A DNA stretch of 34,860 bases, from the NCBI GenBank assembly GCA_023666125.1, contig JAMPCN010000023.1:1-34860 (forward strand). Reading direction: 5' to 3'. Of the stretch, positions 7,400 through 15,068 are shown in pieces. This stretch comes from Bacillus sp. (in: firmicutes) (GTDB lineage Bacteria > Bacillota > Clostridia > Lachnospirales > Lachnospiraceae). A program made the translations under genes and the position numbers. How positions within the stretch are numbered: the stretch's first letter is position 1; each line of letters begins with the position of its first letter. Below the pieces are notes generated by a model that saw only the letters and a list, made by a program, of their open reading frames with translations, searched no databases and was not told the DNA's origin.

Positions 7400-7951
7400 T
7401 CACGCCTTATCCATACTCTGCATTACATTTTCATACAGATTATTTCCCTCCGCATCCATTACCACGATAACCGGGAAATTTTCCACTTCCAGTTTACGGA
7501 CTGCTTCGGTTCCCAAATCGTCATAGGCGATAACCTCCGACGCTTTGATGGACTTCGACAATAACGCACCCGCACCGCCTACCGCCGCAAAGTATACGGC
7601 TCCGTTTCTGATAACGGCCTCTTTTACAGCGTCAGAACGTTTCCCTTTGCCTATCATTCCCGTCAATCCCAAATCCAACAATCCGGGCGTATATTTATCC
7701 ATACGGCTTGCCGTCGTTGGTCCGGCGGAACCGATTGGTCTTCCCTCTCTTGCCGGAGACGGCCCCATATAATATATGATATTGCCTTTTACATCAAAAG
7801 GTAGTTTTTCTCCCTTTTCCAGCGCTTCCGACATTCTTTTGTGTGCCGCATCCCTCGCGGTATAAATGGTTCCGGTAAGATAAACATAGTCTCCTGCCCG
7901 AAGCTTTCCGGCATCCTTAGCGCTCATAGGCGCCTGTATATGCTGTTCCAT
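7400..7951 (-). CDS. Fumarate hydratase class I, beta subunit
   Basis: This 183-residue protein matches the beta (C-terminal) subunit of the two-subunit, 4Fe-4S class I hydro-lyases, which interconvert fumarate and malate. It shows the swivelling-domain features LRAGDYVYLTGTIYTARDAAHKRM, IYYMGPSPAREGRPIGSAGPTTASRMD and GKGKRSD. The product forms a heterodimer with the alpha subunit encoded 40 bp upstream. Tartrate dehydratase has the same architecture, so the substrate rests on the general prevalence of fumarase in anaerobic Clostridia. It is the fifth gene of the minus-strand run beginning at the rhomboid gene, and the MIP channel follows. Confidence 0.9.
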   Translation of the reverse strand: MEQHIQAPMSAKDAGKLRAGDYVYLTGTIYTARDAAHKRMSEALEKGEKLPFDVKGNIIYYMGPSPAREGRPIGSAGPTTASRMDKYTPGLLDLGLTGMIGKGKRSDAVKEAVIRNGAVYFAAVGGAGALLSKSIKASEVIAYDDLGTEAVRKLEVENFPVIVVMDAEGNNLYENVMQSMDKA

Positions 7952-7990
7952 ATTAATACCATGCCTTTCCCGCAGCCTGCGATATCTTTC

Positions 7991-8833
7991 CTAAATGATT
8001 CTAACTGTATGCCTGTTCACATGACAGCAGATATTGACCGCCACCGGAAGCCCCGCGATATGCGTCGGATATGTATTGATATTAACGGCCAGTGCGGTAG
8101 TCGTTCCCCCCAGACCGCCCGGTCCGATTCCGGTCTTATTAATCTTATCAAGCATTTCCTCTTCCAATTCTTTTACATAAGGAATTTCGGAATGCTCATT
8201 CACGGGTCTTGTCAATGCTTTCTTCGCCATCAGCGCGCACTTTTCAAACGTTCCGCCGATGCCGACGCCGACCACCATAGGCGGACAGGCGTTAGGTCCC
8301 GCATCTTTTACCGCGGTAAGAATGGCGTCTTTCACACCCTCTATGCCGTCTGCGGGCTTTAACATAAAAACTCGGCTCATATTTTCGCTGCCAAAGCCTT
8401 TGGGCGCAACCGTGATTTTTACATTCTCTCCGGCGGTCATTTCATAATGGATAATCGCCGGTGTATTGTCTTTCGTATTCTCCCTTATAATGGGGTCGTT
8501 CACGACTGATTTTCTAAGATAACCTTCTATGTAGCCCTGTCTTACGCCCTCATGGATGGCGTCCTCCAAAAGACCGCCGGTAAAATGAACATCCTGCCCT
8601 ATTTCAATGAATATGACCGCCATTCCCGTATCCTGGCAAATCGGTATCATATCTTCTCCGGCTATTTTCAGATTATCCTGCAACTGGCACAAAATTTGTT
8701 TTCCTAACGGTGATTTTTCGGCATCCGCCGCATTTTCCATGGCTTTCTTCATATCTTCCGCCAGAAAATGGTTAGCCTCGATGCACATCTGTTTAATATT
8801 TTCCGTAATTTCCGTTACGTCTATTGTACGCAT
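7991..8833 (-). CDS. Fumarate hydratase class I, alpha subunit
   Basis: This 280-residue catalytic subunit carries the three Cys ligands of the labile 4Fe-4S cluster, in PICQDTGMA, NACPPMVVGVGIGG and VNICCHVNRH. The typical GPGGLGGTTTALAV segment is also present. ATG at 8833 is chosen over the TTG at 8848 because it gives the family start MRTIDVTEI. It also lies one base after the HIT gene stop (8835-8837), with GGGGA upstream. It works with the beta subunit in the branched TCA pathway of anaerobes. The exposed cluster makes the enzyme oxygen-sensitive. No promoter is seen between it and the HIT gene. Confidence 0.92.
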   Translation of the reverse strand: MRTIDVTEITENIKQMCIEANHFLAEDMKKAMENAADAEKSPLGKQILCQLQDNLKIAGEDMIPICQDTGMAVIFIEIGQDVHFTGGLLEDAIHEGVRQGYIEGYLRKSVVNDPIIRENTKDNTPAIIHYEMTAGENVKITVAPKGFGSENMSRVFMLKPADGIEGVKDAILTAVKDAGPNACPPMVVGVGIGGTFEKCALMAKKALTRPVNEHSEIPYVKELEEEMLDKINKTGIGPGGLGGTTTALAVNINTYPTHIAGLPVAVNICCHVNRHTVRII

Positions 8834-8834
8834 C

Positions 8835-9239
8835 CTAGTTCCCCGCAATTTGATTTTTTATCGTTTCCAGTTCTTCCTGTGTCGGCTCGCCCGGTTTCCA
8901 GCCGATTTTTTGTCCGTCATCCTTATAGCGCGGAATCAGATGCATATGGAAATGGAAAACGGTCTGTCCGGCAATCTCCCCGTTATTCTGCACGAGATTG
9001 AATCCGTCACAGTGTAATTTATCGGTTATTTTTGCCGCCATCTTTTTTGCCAGCAGCATGGTATGCGCCGCCGTCTCGTCCGGCAGTTCGTATAAATTTG
9101 CATAATGATTTTTCGGTAAAATCAGAGCATGGCCTTTCGCCGCAGGACCCAAATCCAGAATGACCCGGAACTCCTCATCCTCATACAATGTTTTCGAGGG
9201 TATCTCCCCGTTTGCAATCTTACAAAATATACAATCCAT
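8835..9239 (-). CDS. HIT-family nucleotide hydrolase/transferase
   Basis: This is a 134-residue histidine-triad protein. It starts MDCIFCKIANGEIPSKTLYEDEE and carries the active-site triad in GQTVFHFHMHLIPRY near residue 95. The ATG at 9239 is chosen because AGGAGG lies 9 bases upstream. The in-frame ATG at 9245 is too close to that site. CxxC (CIFC) at the N-terminus with a later His suggests the zinc-binding HINT/Hit-like branch. Members hydrolyse AMP or GMP conjugates such as aminoacyl-adenylates or dinucleoside polyphosphates. It sits 14 bp after the flavodoxin-like/SCP2 gene and one base before the fumarase alpha start, so it is co-transcribed. Confidence 0.92.
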   Translation of the reverse strand: MDCIFCKIANGEIPSKTLYEDEEFRVILDLGPAAKGHALILPKNHYANLYELPDETAAHTMLLAKKMAAKITDKLHCDGFNLVQNNGEIAGQTVFHFHMHLIPRYKDDGQKIGWKPGEPTQEELETIKNQIAGN

Positions 9240-9252
9240 ATACATTTTCCTC

Positions 9253-10251
9253 CTATGCGAATATAAACACCTGGTCAAGCATTCTAAGCACCTTAAAGTC
9301 TCCCTTTAACTTCATATCGCCCGCCATAAAAGAACGCTGGAAGCTGTTCGCGCCGGAAACAATTTCATTCATGGAATCCTGGCTCATCTGTACTTCTACG
9401 TCAAACCCGCTGCCCTCGCCATAAAAACAGTTCAACTGCGCACCCTCTACCTCGATAATAAGAGGTTTCTTTTTCTCATCAATAACAATCTTATACTTTG
9501 CTGCAAATCCCGCCAGCGGATGGAAGTTTGTCCGCAGTTCATTCAGATATTCCGTGTCGTTCTCTTTCTCATTGCTGCCGCTGCCCATCAGACCTCTGAA
9601 CAGACTGGTCAGTTCCTGAATATCCGCTTTCTGACGCTGTACATAACTGTCATCGGAAACATACTGCGAAAGCTGCTCTGACTCCTGAGGCGTCAAATCA
9701 ATATTCCTCGGAATGGATATTTTCTGCTTTACCGCCTGATTGCTGGCAGGCAGACTGGGCAGCTTTTGATTAATCGTCCGGTAAAGATTCTCCGCATTTT
9801 TTTCTATGATACGCTGATATTCCTCATTATTCTCCAAAACGCTTGTATCCGCAATATAACCGCTCAATCCGCTGCACGGGCGTCCGCCCAGAATTTCCCA
9901 CGCGGTGGCAAGGTCAAGTTTTCCTTCCTGCTCCCCATACGTTGTGGACATAACGATAGGACACATATAAATCTCACTGATTTTCTCCTTATCTCCGTAC
10001 AGCCAGCAGGCGTCTAAAAACTGCTGCATATAACCGCCAATTCCATGCCATTCTATCGTGGTCGCCAGAATAATGCCGTCGGCATTTTTCAAAGTCTGCG
10101 GCAGCGTCGTAATATTATTTTTCAATTCCTGCAGACGGAATGTCTCCACAATAACATGAAGCTCCTCCAGTACCTCTTCGATTTTCCCCAGTACATAAAG
10201 CGTCGGGTCATCCATCAACCCTCTGCCTCCGTAGTAAATATTAATTTTCAT
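9253..10251 (-). CDS. Flavodoxin-like FMN reductase fused to an SCP2 domain
   Basis: This is a 332-residue two-domain protein. Residues 1 to about 165 form a flavodoxin-like, NAD(P)H-dependent FMN reductase domain. It includes KINIYYGGRG at the start, the ADGIILATTIEWHGIGGYMQQFLDACW loop and CPIVMSTTYGEQ. Residues about 220-332 resemble an SCP2 (sterol carrier protein) lipid-binding domain, with FHPLAGFAAKYKIVIDEKKKPLIIEVEG and the ending FMAGDMKLKGDFKVLRMLDQVF. The SCP2 fold holds long-chain lipids or hydrophobic ligands, so the fusion may reduce or shuttle a hydrophobic substrate. This is inference. The start overlaps the rhomboid stop by 4 bases (ATGA), so the two are coupled. Confidence 0.82.
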   Translation of the reverse strand: MKINIYYGGRGLMDDPTLYVLGKIEEVLEELHVIVETFRLQELKNNITTLPQTLKNADGIILATTIEWHGIGGYMQQFLDACWLYGDKEKISEIYMCPIVMSTTYGEQEGKLDLATAWEILGGRPCSGLSGYIADTSVLENNEEYQRIIEKNAENLYRTINQKLPSLPASNQAVKQKISIPRNIDLTPQESEQLSQYVSDDSYVQRQKADIQELTSLFRGLMGSGSNEKENDTEYLNELRTNFHPLAGFAAKYKIVIDEKKKPLIIEVEGAQLNCFYGEGSGFDVEVQMSQDSMNEIVSGANSFQRSFMAGDMKLKGDFKVLRMLDQVFIFA

Positions 10252-11318
10252 AATAGTCCTCTCTTTTCTTTCCTGATAGCGGGCGTAAGCAGCCAGAAGA
10301 TACCCGCCGCCAGAAATCCCGCAATAACGCCGCCGACATGCGCCGCATTATTAACATACCTGTCGGTAAACCCGCAGTACAGGGAAAAGGCAAGTGAAAA
10401 TACAATCCTGCCCGTCGTCACGTCCGCAAGCTTTCCTTTGTGTAAAAGCGCCAGCAATAAAAGCGCGCCCTCTATACCAAAAACGGCTCCGCTAGCTCCT
10501 ACCGAACTGGTGTAATGCCCCGTCATCATCTCATATCCCGCAGAAAAAACATTACCGATAAAACCGGATAAAAAATAAATAATGATATAGGGAATATGTC
10601 CGACCTGTTTTTCCACCACGTTGCCGATATAATATAATATCAGCATATTACTTACCAGGTGTCCGATATCCGCATGTAGAAACATACTGGTAAGTACACG
10701 GTACCATTCTTTATCCTCTATCAGATTTCGGACACTGAACGCACCTACATTATATAACAAATCACCGGTAAATGTACATATCATAAATAAAATTACGTTG
10801 ATTATAACGAGCAGGACATTCACCCGGTAACATTGAAACGCCTTTTTCACCACGCCCCAATCTTTCTGATAACCCGGAGCCGAATCTGCATAACTCTCCT
10901 GCTCCATATCCGCGGCGCTTGCAATACCATAGAGAAAATTTTCCAGAATGTCTTTCATTCCATAAAAATCCGTTACCTGATTTTCATAAATTAACAGACG
11001 ATTCTGCTCTTTATCAATTATCCAGCAGAACGCGTCGCTACCGCATAACTGCTTTGCCTTGGCCGTATCTGCACAAATAATCAGGGACAGAATGTGTACC
11101 TCGACGCTTCCTTTGCCCTGGAAAAAATCCTGAATCTTTTCTTTGATATGCGTATATTGATCCTCTGTAATATAGAGTTCCTGTTTGTAGTCGATAATAT
11201 GCAGAACATTGACATAGGTATTTTCTCTGCGGAAAAAAAATGAAAATTCCGGAAGATTGGATAAAACCTTGTCAAATCCCTGTTCAATTAATAACCGCTC
11301 TAACTGCTCATATACCAT
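10248..11318 (-). CDS. Rhomboid-family intramembrane serine protease
   Basis: This 356-residue protein has a soluble N-terminal half (residues 1 to about 160) and a C-terminal six- or seven-helix rhomboid domain. The catalytic pair is visible as Ser276 in GASGAVFG and His327 in NNAAHVGG. The conserved HADIGHLVSNM (His215, Asn224) forms the oxyanion side. The family cuts transmembrane helices within the lipid bilayer, releasing extracellular or cytoplasmic parts. The N-terminal region looks like a globular domain of unknown role that may select substrates. The gene heads the minus-strand cluster of rhomboid, FMN/SCP2, HIT, fumarase and MIP, with a candidate promoter at 11364-11392. Confidence 0.9.
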   Translation of the reverse strand: MVYEQLERLLIEQGFDKVLSNLPEFSFFFRRENTYVNVLHIIDYKQELYITEDQYTHIKEKIQDFFQGKGSVEVHILSLIICADTAKAKQLCGSDAFCWIIDKEQNRLLIYENQVTDFYGMKDILENFLYGIASAADMEQESYADSAPGYQKDWGVVKKAFQCYRVNVLLVIINVILFMICTFTGDLLYNVGAFSVRNLIEDKEWYRVLTSMFLHADIGHLVSNMLILYYIGNVVEKQVGHIPYIIIYFLSGFIGNVFSAGYEMMTGHYTSSVGASGAVFGIEGALLLLALLHKGKLADVTTGRIVFSLAFSLYCGFTDRYVNNAAHVGGVIAGFLAAGIFWLLTPAIRKEKRGLL

Positions 11319-11363
11319 AACGATATCATCCTTATCAGATATACCCTTTTCCCTTAAGTCATA

Positions 11364-11392
11364 AGGTTATCATTTTCACCTTGTTATGTCAA
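11364..11392 (-). promoter_or_regulatory. Promoter of the rhomboid-fumarase cluster
   Basis: On the minus strand TTGACA (11387-11392) is followed after 17 bp by TAACCT (11364-11369), preceded by TGA to make an extended -10. It lies about 45 bp upstream of the rhomboid start. Confidence 0.5.
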
Positions 11393-11424
11393 ATAAGAAA
11401 CCAGATTGTTTCCAAATAATTTAA

Positions 11425-11436
11425 GTTTATCTAAAC
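11425..11436. promoter_or_regulatory. Small palindrome with ATCTAA, regulator promoter region
   Basis: GTTTATCTAAAC is a palindrome with 5-bp arms and contains ATCTAA. The same hexamer recurs in the other promoter regions of the arabinan locus. It lies 40 bp before the -35 of the regulator gene. Role inferred from position only. Confidence 0.35.
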
Positions 11437-11475
11437 ATATAAAGTCTTCTATTTTCAGAATGAACGAAAGAAGTA

Positions 11476-11504
11476 TTGCGCATACGGGTTTTATGCTATA
11501 TAAT
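11476..11504 (+). promoter_or_regulatory. Promoter of the winged-helix regulator
   Basis: TTGCGC (11476-11481), a 17-bp spacer and a perfect TATAAT (11499-11504) lie 75 bp before the ATG at 11579. Confidence 0.65.
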
Positions 11505-11578
11505 AAAAAACAGGATATTTTAATAAACTCTAAAACATTCCATGCCGGACAGCATACTAACAGACTTGGAGGATAAAA

Positions 11579-12529
11579 ATGTTACATATTAAATCATTGG
11601 ACGACGGCCTTGAAATATTTAAGGCGTTAGGCTCTGAAATCAGAATCGAAATTGTCAAAATTCTTCTTGAAAACCGCGGCATCAACATGAACGAACTGGC
11701 AAACAGGCTGAATATCACAAATGGCGCATTAACGAACCATATCAAAAAATTGGAGGACTGCGGTATCGTTTCCATATCTAACGAATCCTCCGGCCATGGA
11801 AACCAGAAAAAATGCTCCGTATACCTGGATAAAATTCTGATAGACATAGACACACAGGAAGATTTTAAAAATATTTACCAGACCAGTCTGAAAGTGGGTC
11901 ACTTTACGGACTACGACGTATATCCCACCTGCGGTATTGCCTCTAATACGGCTCTTATCGGAGAAGTGGATGATACCAGATATTTCGCCCATCCCGGAAG
12001 ATACGAAGCGGACATTTTATGGTTTACCAAAGGCTATGTGGAGTATATTGTGCCAAACTTTATTCCGTATGGACAAAAAATCGACCAGATTACCATATCT
12101 TTGGAAATCAGTTCCGAGGCTCCTGGCATTAACGATATCTGGCCGTCCGATATTTCTTTTAAAATCAACGGCACAAAAGTTGCCACATGGACAAGCCCCG
12201 GTGATTTTGGACATGTGCGGGGCATTTTTACCCCCGACTGGTGGTATCCTAACTGGAATCAATACGGTATGCTAAAAATTCTTGTTATTAATAAAAGAGG
12301 AACGTTTATTGACGGTCTCCAAGTATCCGACGTGTCTGTCAACGATTTTGAGTTCGATTACCACAGTACGATTAAATTCAGACTGGAAGTGGAAGAGGAC
12401 GCAGAGCATGTTGGCGGACTTACAATATTCGGAAAAAGTTTCGGCAACTATAATCAGGACATCGACGTACGGATTAATTATAGTCCTATCGCTGAACTTG
12501 TTCCTGAAGAAAATAAAGAAAACAATTAA
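11579..12529 (+). CDS. ArsR-like winged-helix regulator with large C-terminal domain
   Basis: This 316-residue protein begins with a winged-helix DNA-binding domain (about residues 5-90). It includes FKALGSEIRIEIVKILLENRGINMNELANRLNITNGALTNHIKKLEDCGIVS, the ArsR-type layout. The remaining 200 or so residues look beta-rich, with many aromatic and Asp residues (for example FTPDWWYPNWNQYGMLKIL and DFEFDYHSTIKFRLEVEED). They resemble a beta-sandwich or jelly-roll that could bind a sugar. There is no metal-site Cys pattern of the classical ArsR sensors. GGAGG upstream supports the ATG. It stands at the edge of the ABC/GH43/GH51 locus and its 3' end overlaps the YesL-like gene by 4 bases. A role as the sensor of arabino-oligosaccharides is inferred from location and not shown. 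Confidence 0.8.
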   Translation: MLHIKSLDDGLEIFKALGSEIRIEIVKILLENRGINMNELANRLNITNGALTNHIKKLEDCGIVSISNESSGHGNQKKCSVYLDKILIDIDTQEDFKNIYQTSLKVGHFTDYDVYPTCGIASNTALIGEVDDTRYFAHPGRYEADILWFTKGYVEYIVPNFIPYGQKIDQITISLEISSEAPGINDIWPSDISFKINGTKVATWTSPGDFGHVRGIFTPDWWYPNWNQYGMLKILVINKRGTFIDGLQVSDVSVNDFEFDYHSTIKFRLEVEEDAEHVGGLTIFGKSFGNYNQDIDVRINYSPIAELVPEENKENN

Positions 12530-13158
12530 TTTTCCTCCGGTTTATCAAAATCGTCATATTTTTCATCAATATGGTTCATGAAAACCCGGTAGAAAAAGAA
12601 AGATTTTACATACGATACAAGCGCAAATCCCACAAACAGCATGATGCCGTTCGCTATTAAAGACGTCAGATTCGCATAGACGACTGCTCCCGTAATCAAT
12701 AATACGATTACCGTATAGGGAAAATAGCCTACCGCAAATGCCGCCGCATTTTTTAAAAGCTCTCTCGTTCTGCCCTCTAACTTCGCAAATACGGGGAATA
12801 TCCATAACGTCCATATCAGCAGTAAAAAAGCCACTACGGCGCTGACAATGAACATCACTTTCCCAAAGCCGCTTCCCAGCCGGTACCAGAAAAGCATATC
12901 CGCAGCCAGAATCAACGTACATATAAAAATAGCAATCCATACGGGTGTAATCTGTCGGAAATTTTTCTTAAAACTGGTGAAAAACCGCCTTACGACATAG
13001 CCGTCTCCACAGCGGATAGAAGTAATGCTGACGTAATATGCCGCGGTAACAGCCGCCCCCGCCGTAACGACGGGGAGGCAGCATATTATCAAAAGAACGT
13101 TTAATAGAATTAAATCTGTCAACTTGTTTAAAAATGCAATAACAGGTGAATTTGACAT
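12526..13158 (-). CDS. YesL-like membrane protein (DUF624)
   Basis: This is a 210-residue membrane protein of the DUF624/YesL family with about five hydrophobic helices. It includes the characteristic start SPVIAFLNKLTDLILLNVLLIICCLPVVTAGAAVTAAYYV and CGDGYVVRRFFTSFKKNFRQ. The family is nearly always encoded with carbohydrate ABC importers of the MalFG type, as here, and its molecular role is not settled. ATG at 13158 is preferred over the GTG at 13161 because GGAG lies 8 bases before it. It is 14 bp after the second permease and is the last gene of the importer operon. Its end overlaps the regulator's end on the opposite strand. Confidence 0.88.
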   Translation of the reverse strand: MSNSPVIAFLNKLTDLILLNVLLIICCLPVVTAGAAVTAAYYVSITSIRCGDGYVVRRFFTSFKKNFRQITPVWIAIFICTLILAADMLFWYRLGSGFGKVMFIVSAVVAFLLLIWTLWIFPVFAKLEGRTRELLKNAAAFAVGYFPYTVIVLLITGAVVYANLTSLIANGIMLFVGFALVSYVKSFFFYRVFMNHIDEKYDDFDKPEEN

Positions 13159-13172
13159 CACTCAATCTCCAT

Positions 13173-14039
13173 TTATTTAATACCGCTGATTGCCACTGAT
13201 TCAATGATAACTCTCTGGAAACAGAAGAATAGGGCAATCGTAGGCAGCATGGCAATAACGGACGCCGCCATAATCAGCGCGTAATCACTCTGAATGGAAT
13301 AGTATGTATTGAATGAGCGGATAACCACCTGTAATGTCCAGTTCGCTTCGCTTCTAAGGAAGATAGTCGGCGCCAGATAATCGTTCCAAATCGCCATAAA
13401 CCACAATGTCAACTGCGTTCCTACCGCGCCTTTCATCAAAGGAAAGAATATCTGCGCAAAAGTACGGAAGTATCCGCATCCGTCCAGCTTCGCCGCATCC
13501 ATGAGGTCATTCGGTATACTGGACAAGTTCTGACGCAGGAAAAATACCATGCTGATATTGCCGAAACATGGCGGTATAATCAACGGCAGAAGCGTATCCG
13601 TCCATCCAAACTTAGTAAACATGACATACTGGGGAATCATGATAACCGCGAAAGGAATCATGATAGTCGCCAAAAGTCCCATGAAGATGGCTCCTTTACC
13701 CCTGAAATTCATCTTGGCAAACGCAAACGCCGCCAGAGAGGATGTAAATCCGCCAATCAATAATACCGGCACTTCCACCTTAACCGTATTTAAAATACCG
13801 GAAATAAAATTACCTTTTGCCATGACTTCCGAATATTTTCCCCATACCCAAGGGTCCGGAATGACTCTTAACTGTCCTGACAAATACTGGTTCTTCGTCA
13901 TAAAAGAGGTCATTACCATATAAAAGAACGGGAATACCATGACTACTGCGCCAAGCGCAAGCAGGATAAAGACGATAATATTAATTGTTTTTTCCTTTTG
14001 GGATGTTACTCCCGATGACTGCTGGTCTTTATTTTTCAT
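13173..14039 (-). CDS. Carbohydrate ABC transporter permease (MalG type)
   Basis: This 288-residue inner-membrane permease belongs to the CUT1 sugar importer family. It has about six helices and the EAA-loop that docks the ATPase, seen as LMDAAKLDGCGYFRTFAQIFFPLMKGAVGTQ. ATG at 14039 is chosen over the upstream in-frame start at 14087. AGGAGGGG lies just before it and it starts 10 bp after the first permease ends. No ATP-binding subunit is encoded in the window, so a shared MsmK-type ATPase elsewhere is expected, as is usual for Firmicutes sugar importers. The likely cargo is arabino-oligosaccharides, from the neighbouring arabinanases. Confidence 0.94.
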   Translation of the reverse strand: MKNKDQQSSGVTSQKEKTINIIVFILLALGAVVMVFPFFYMVMTSFMTKNQYLSGQLRVIPDPWVWGKYSEVMAKGNFISGILNTVKVEVPVLLIGGFTSSLAAFAFAKMNFRGKGAIFMGLLATIMIPFAVIMIPQYVMFTKFGWTDTLLPLIIPPCFGNISMVFFLRQNLSSIPNDLMDAAKLDGCGYFRTFAQIFFPLMKGAVGTQLTLWFMAIWNDYLAPTIFLRSEANWTLQVVIRSFNTYYSIQSDYALIMAASVIAMLPTIALFFCFQRVIIESVAISGIK

Positions 14040-14049
14040 TTCACCCCTC

Positions 14050-14991
14050 CTAATCCATGGTCTTAACCCATTTATTCTGACCGACAAAGTTAATCAGCGT
14101 AATAATAAAGATAATAATGGCAAGGATAACCGCGATGGCACTTGCATATCCAAGCTGATAGCTCTCAAATGCTTTCTGATACAAGTAGAATACGATTGTA
14201 GCCGCGCTGTAACCAATGCCGCCGTTTCCGGAGGGGGTCATAACCTGAACCTCTACGAAAACCTGGAACCCGCCGATTAATGTCGTTATCAGTATGTAAA
14301 ACGTTACAGGAGAAAGCAGCGGCAGCGTAATATTCCTAAACTTCTGCCATCCGCTGGCTCCATCCACCATGGCGGCTTCATAATAAGAACGCGGTATATT
14401 TTGAAGTCCGGCAAGATAGAGAATAATCGAAGTACCCAGACCTTTCCAAACCATAAAGATAATCATGGATACCTTTATCAACACTTCGTCACCAAGCCAG
14501 TTTGGACCATGCAGTCCGGTCAGTGTCTTGATGATTGTATTCAAAAGACCGTAATCATAGTTATATACCCATGCCCACAAAATTGACACGGATACCAGTG
14601 AAGAAATAACGGGTACATAATACATTGTACGCAATACCCGTACGCCCGGAATTTTCCGGTTCATACCCATGGCACAAAGCAGTCCAAATACCATACCAAT
14701 GGGAATACCAAGCAGATAAATAATCGTGGTAACAAGCGTCTGCCAGAATTTTTTATCCGCAAATAATTTCACATAGTTATCAAAACCGCAGAAGCGGTCC
14801 AGCATTCCCTGAAATCCCTTTGCCCCGTTCCAAGTCGTCAAACTCGTCAGAAATGCAAAAATAATGGGGTAAAGCATAAAAATAAGAAATCCCAGCGCCG
14901 GTGCCGCAACAAACAAAAGCCCCCACTTTTCTTCGCGTTTTGCCATTGCAGACAATTTACTTTTTTGTTTTTTACCCGTTTTAGAATCCAT
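14050..14991 (-). CDS. Carbohydrate ABC transporter permease (MalF type)
   Basis: This 313-residue permease is the partner of the MalG-type protein. It has a cytoplasmic, Lys-rich N-terminus (MDSKTGKKQKSKLSAMAKREEKWG) and then six helices. The EAA-loop reads YYEAAMVDGASGWQKFRNITLPLLSP. The large first periplasmic-facing loop seen in E. coli MalF is absent, as in other Gram-positive CUT1 permeases. It follows the solute-binding protein gene by 77 bp, with a strong stem-loop between them. Confidence 0.94.
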   Translation of the reverse strand: MDSKTGKKQKSKLSAMAKREEKWGLLFVAAPALGFLIFMLYPIIFAFLTSLTTWNGAKGFQGMLDRFCGFDNYVKLFADKKFWQTLVTTIIYLLGIPIGMVFGLLCAMGMNRKIPGVRVLRTMYYVPVISSLVSVSILWAWVYNYDYGLLNTIIKTLTGLHGPNWLGDEVLIKVSMIIFMVWKGLGTSIILYLAGLQNIPRSYYEAAMVDGASGWQKFRNITLPLLSPVTFYILITTLIGGFQVFVEVQVMTPSGNGGIGYSAATIVFYLYQKAFESYQLGYASAIAVILAIIIFIITLINFVGQNKWVKTMD

Positions 14992-15026
14992 AAAGTCACC
15001 TTTCTACCATCTCTGTTGATAAAATG

Positions 15027-15056
15027 AGGTGCGGAAACCCCTATGCTTCCGCACCT
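15027..15056 (-). terminator. Intercistronic stem-loop between binding protein and permease
   Basis: On the minus strand AGGTGCGGAA and TTCCGCACCT form a perfect 10-bp GC-rich stem with a 10-base loop (15027-15036 and 15047-15056). It lies right after the binding-protein gene, with only a short T-containing tail. Such hairpins usually protect the upstream mRNA and thin out transcription of the permeases, giving excess binding protein. Confidence 0.7.
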
Positions 15057-15068
15057 GTCTTTTATATT

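Noticed and set aside
7841..8362. Open frame of 173 codons on the plus strand
   Set aside because: It is antisense to the fumarase genes, which show clear catalytic motifs.
10045..10515. Open frame of 156 codons on the plus strand
   Set aside because: It covers the opposite strand of the rhomboid and flavodoxin-like genes and has no domain signal.
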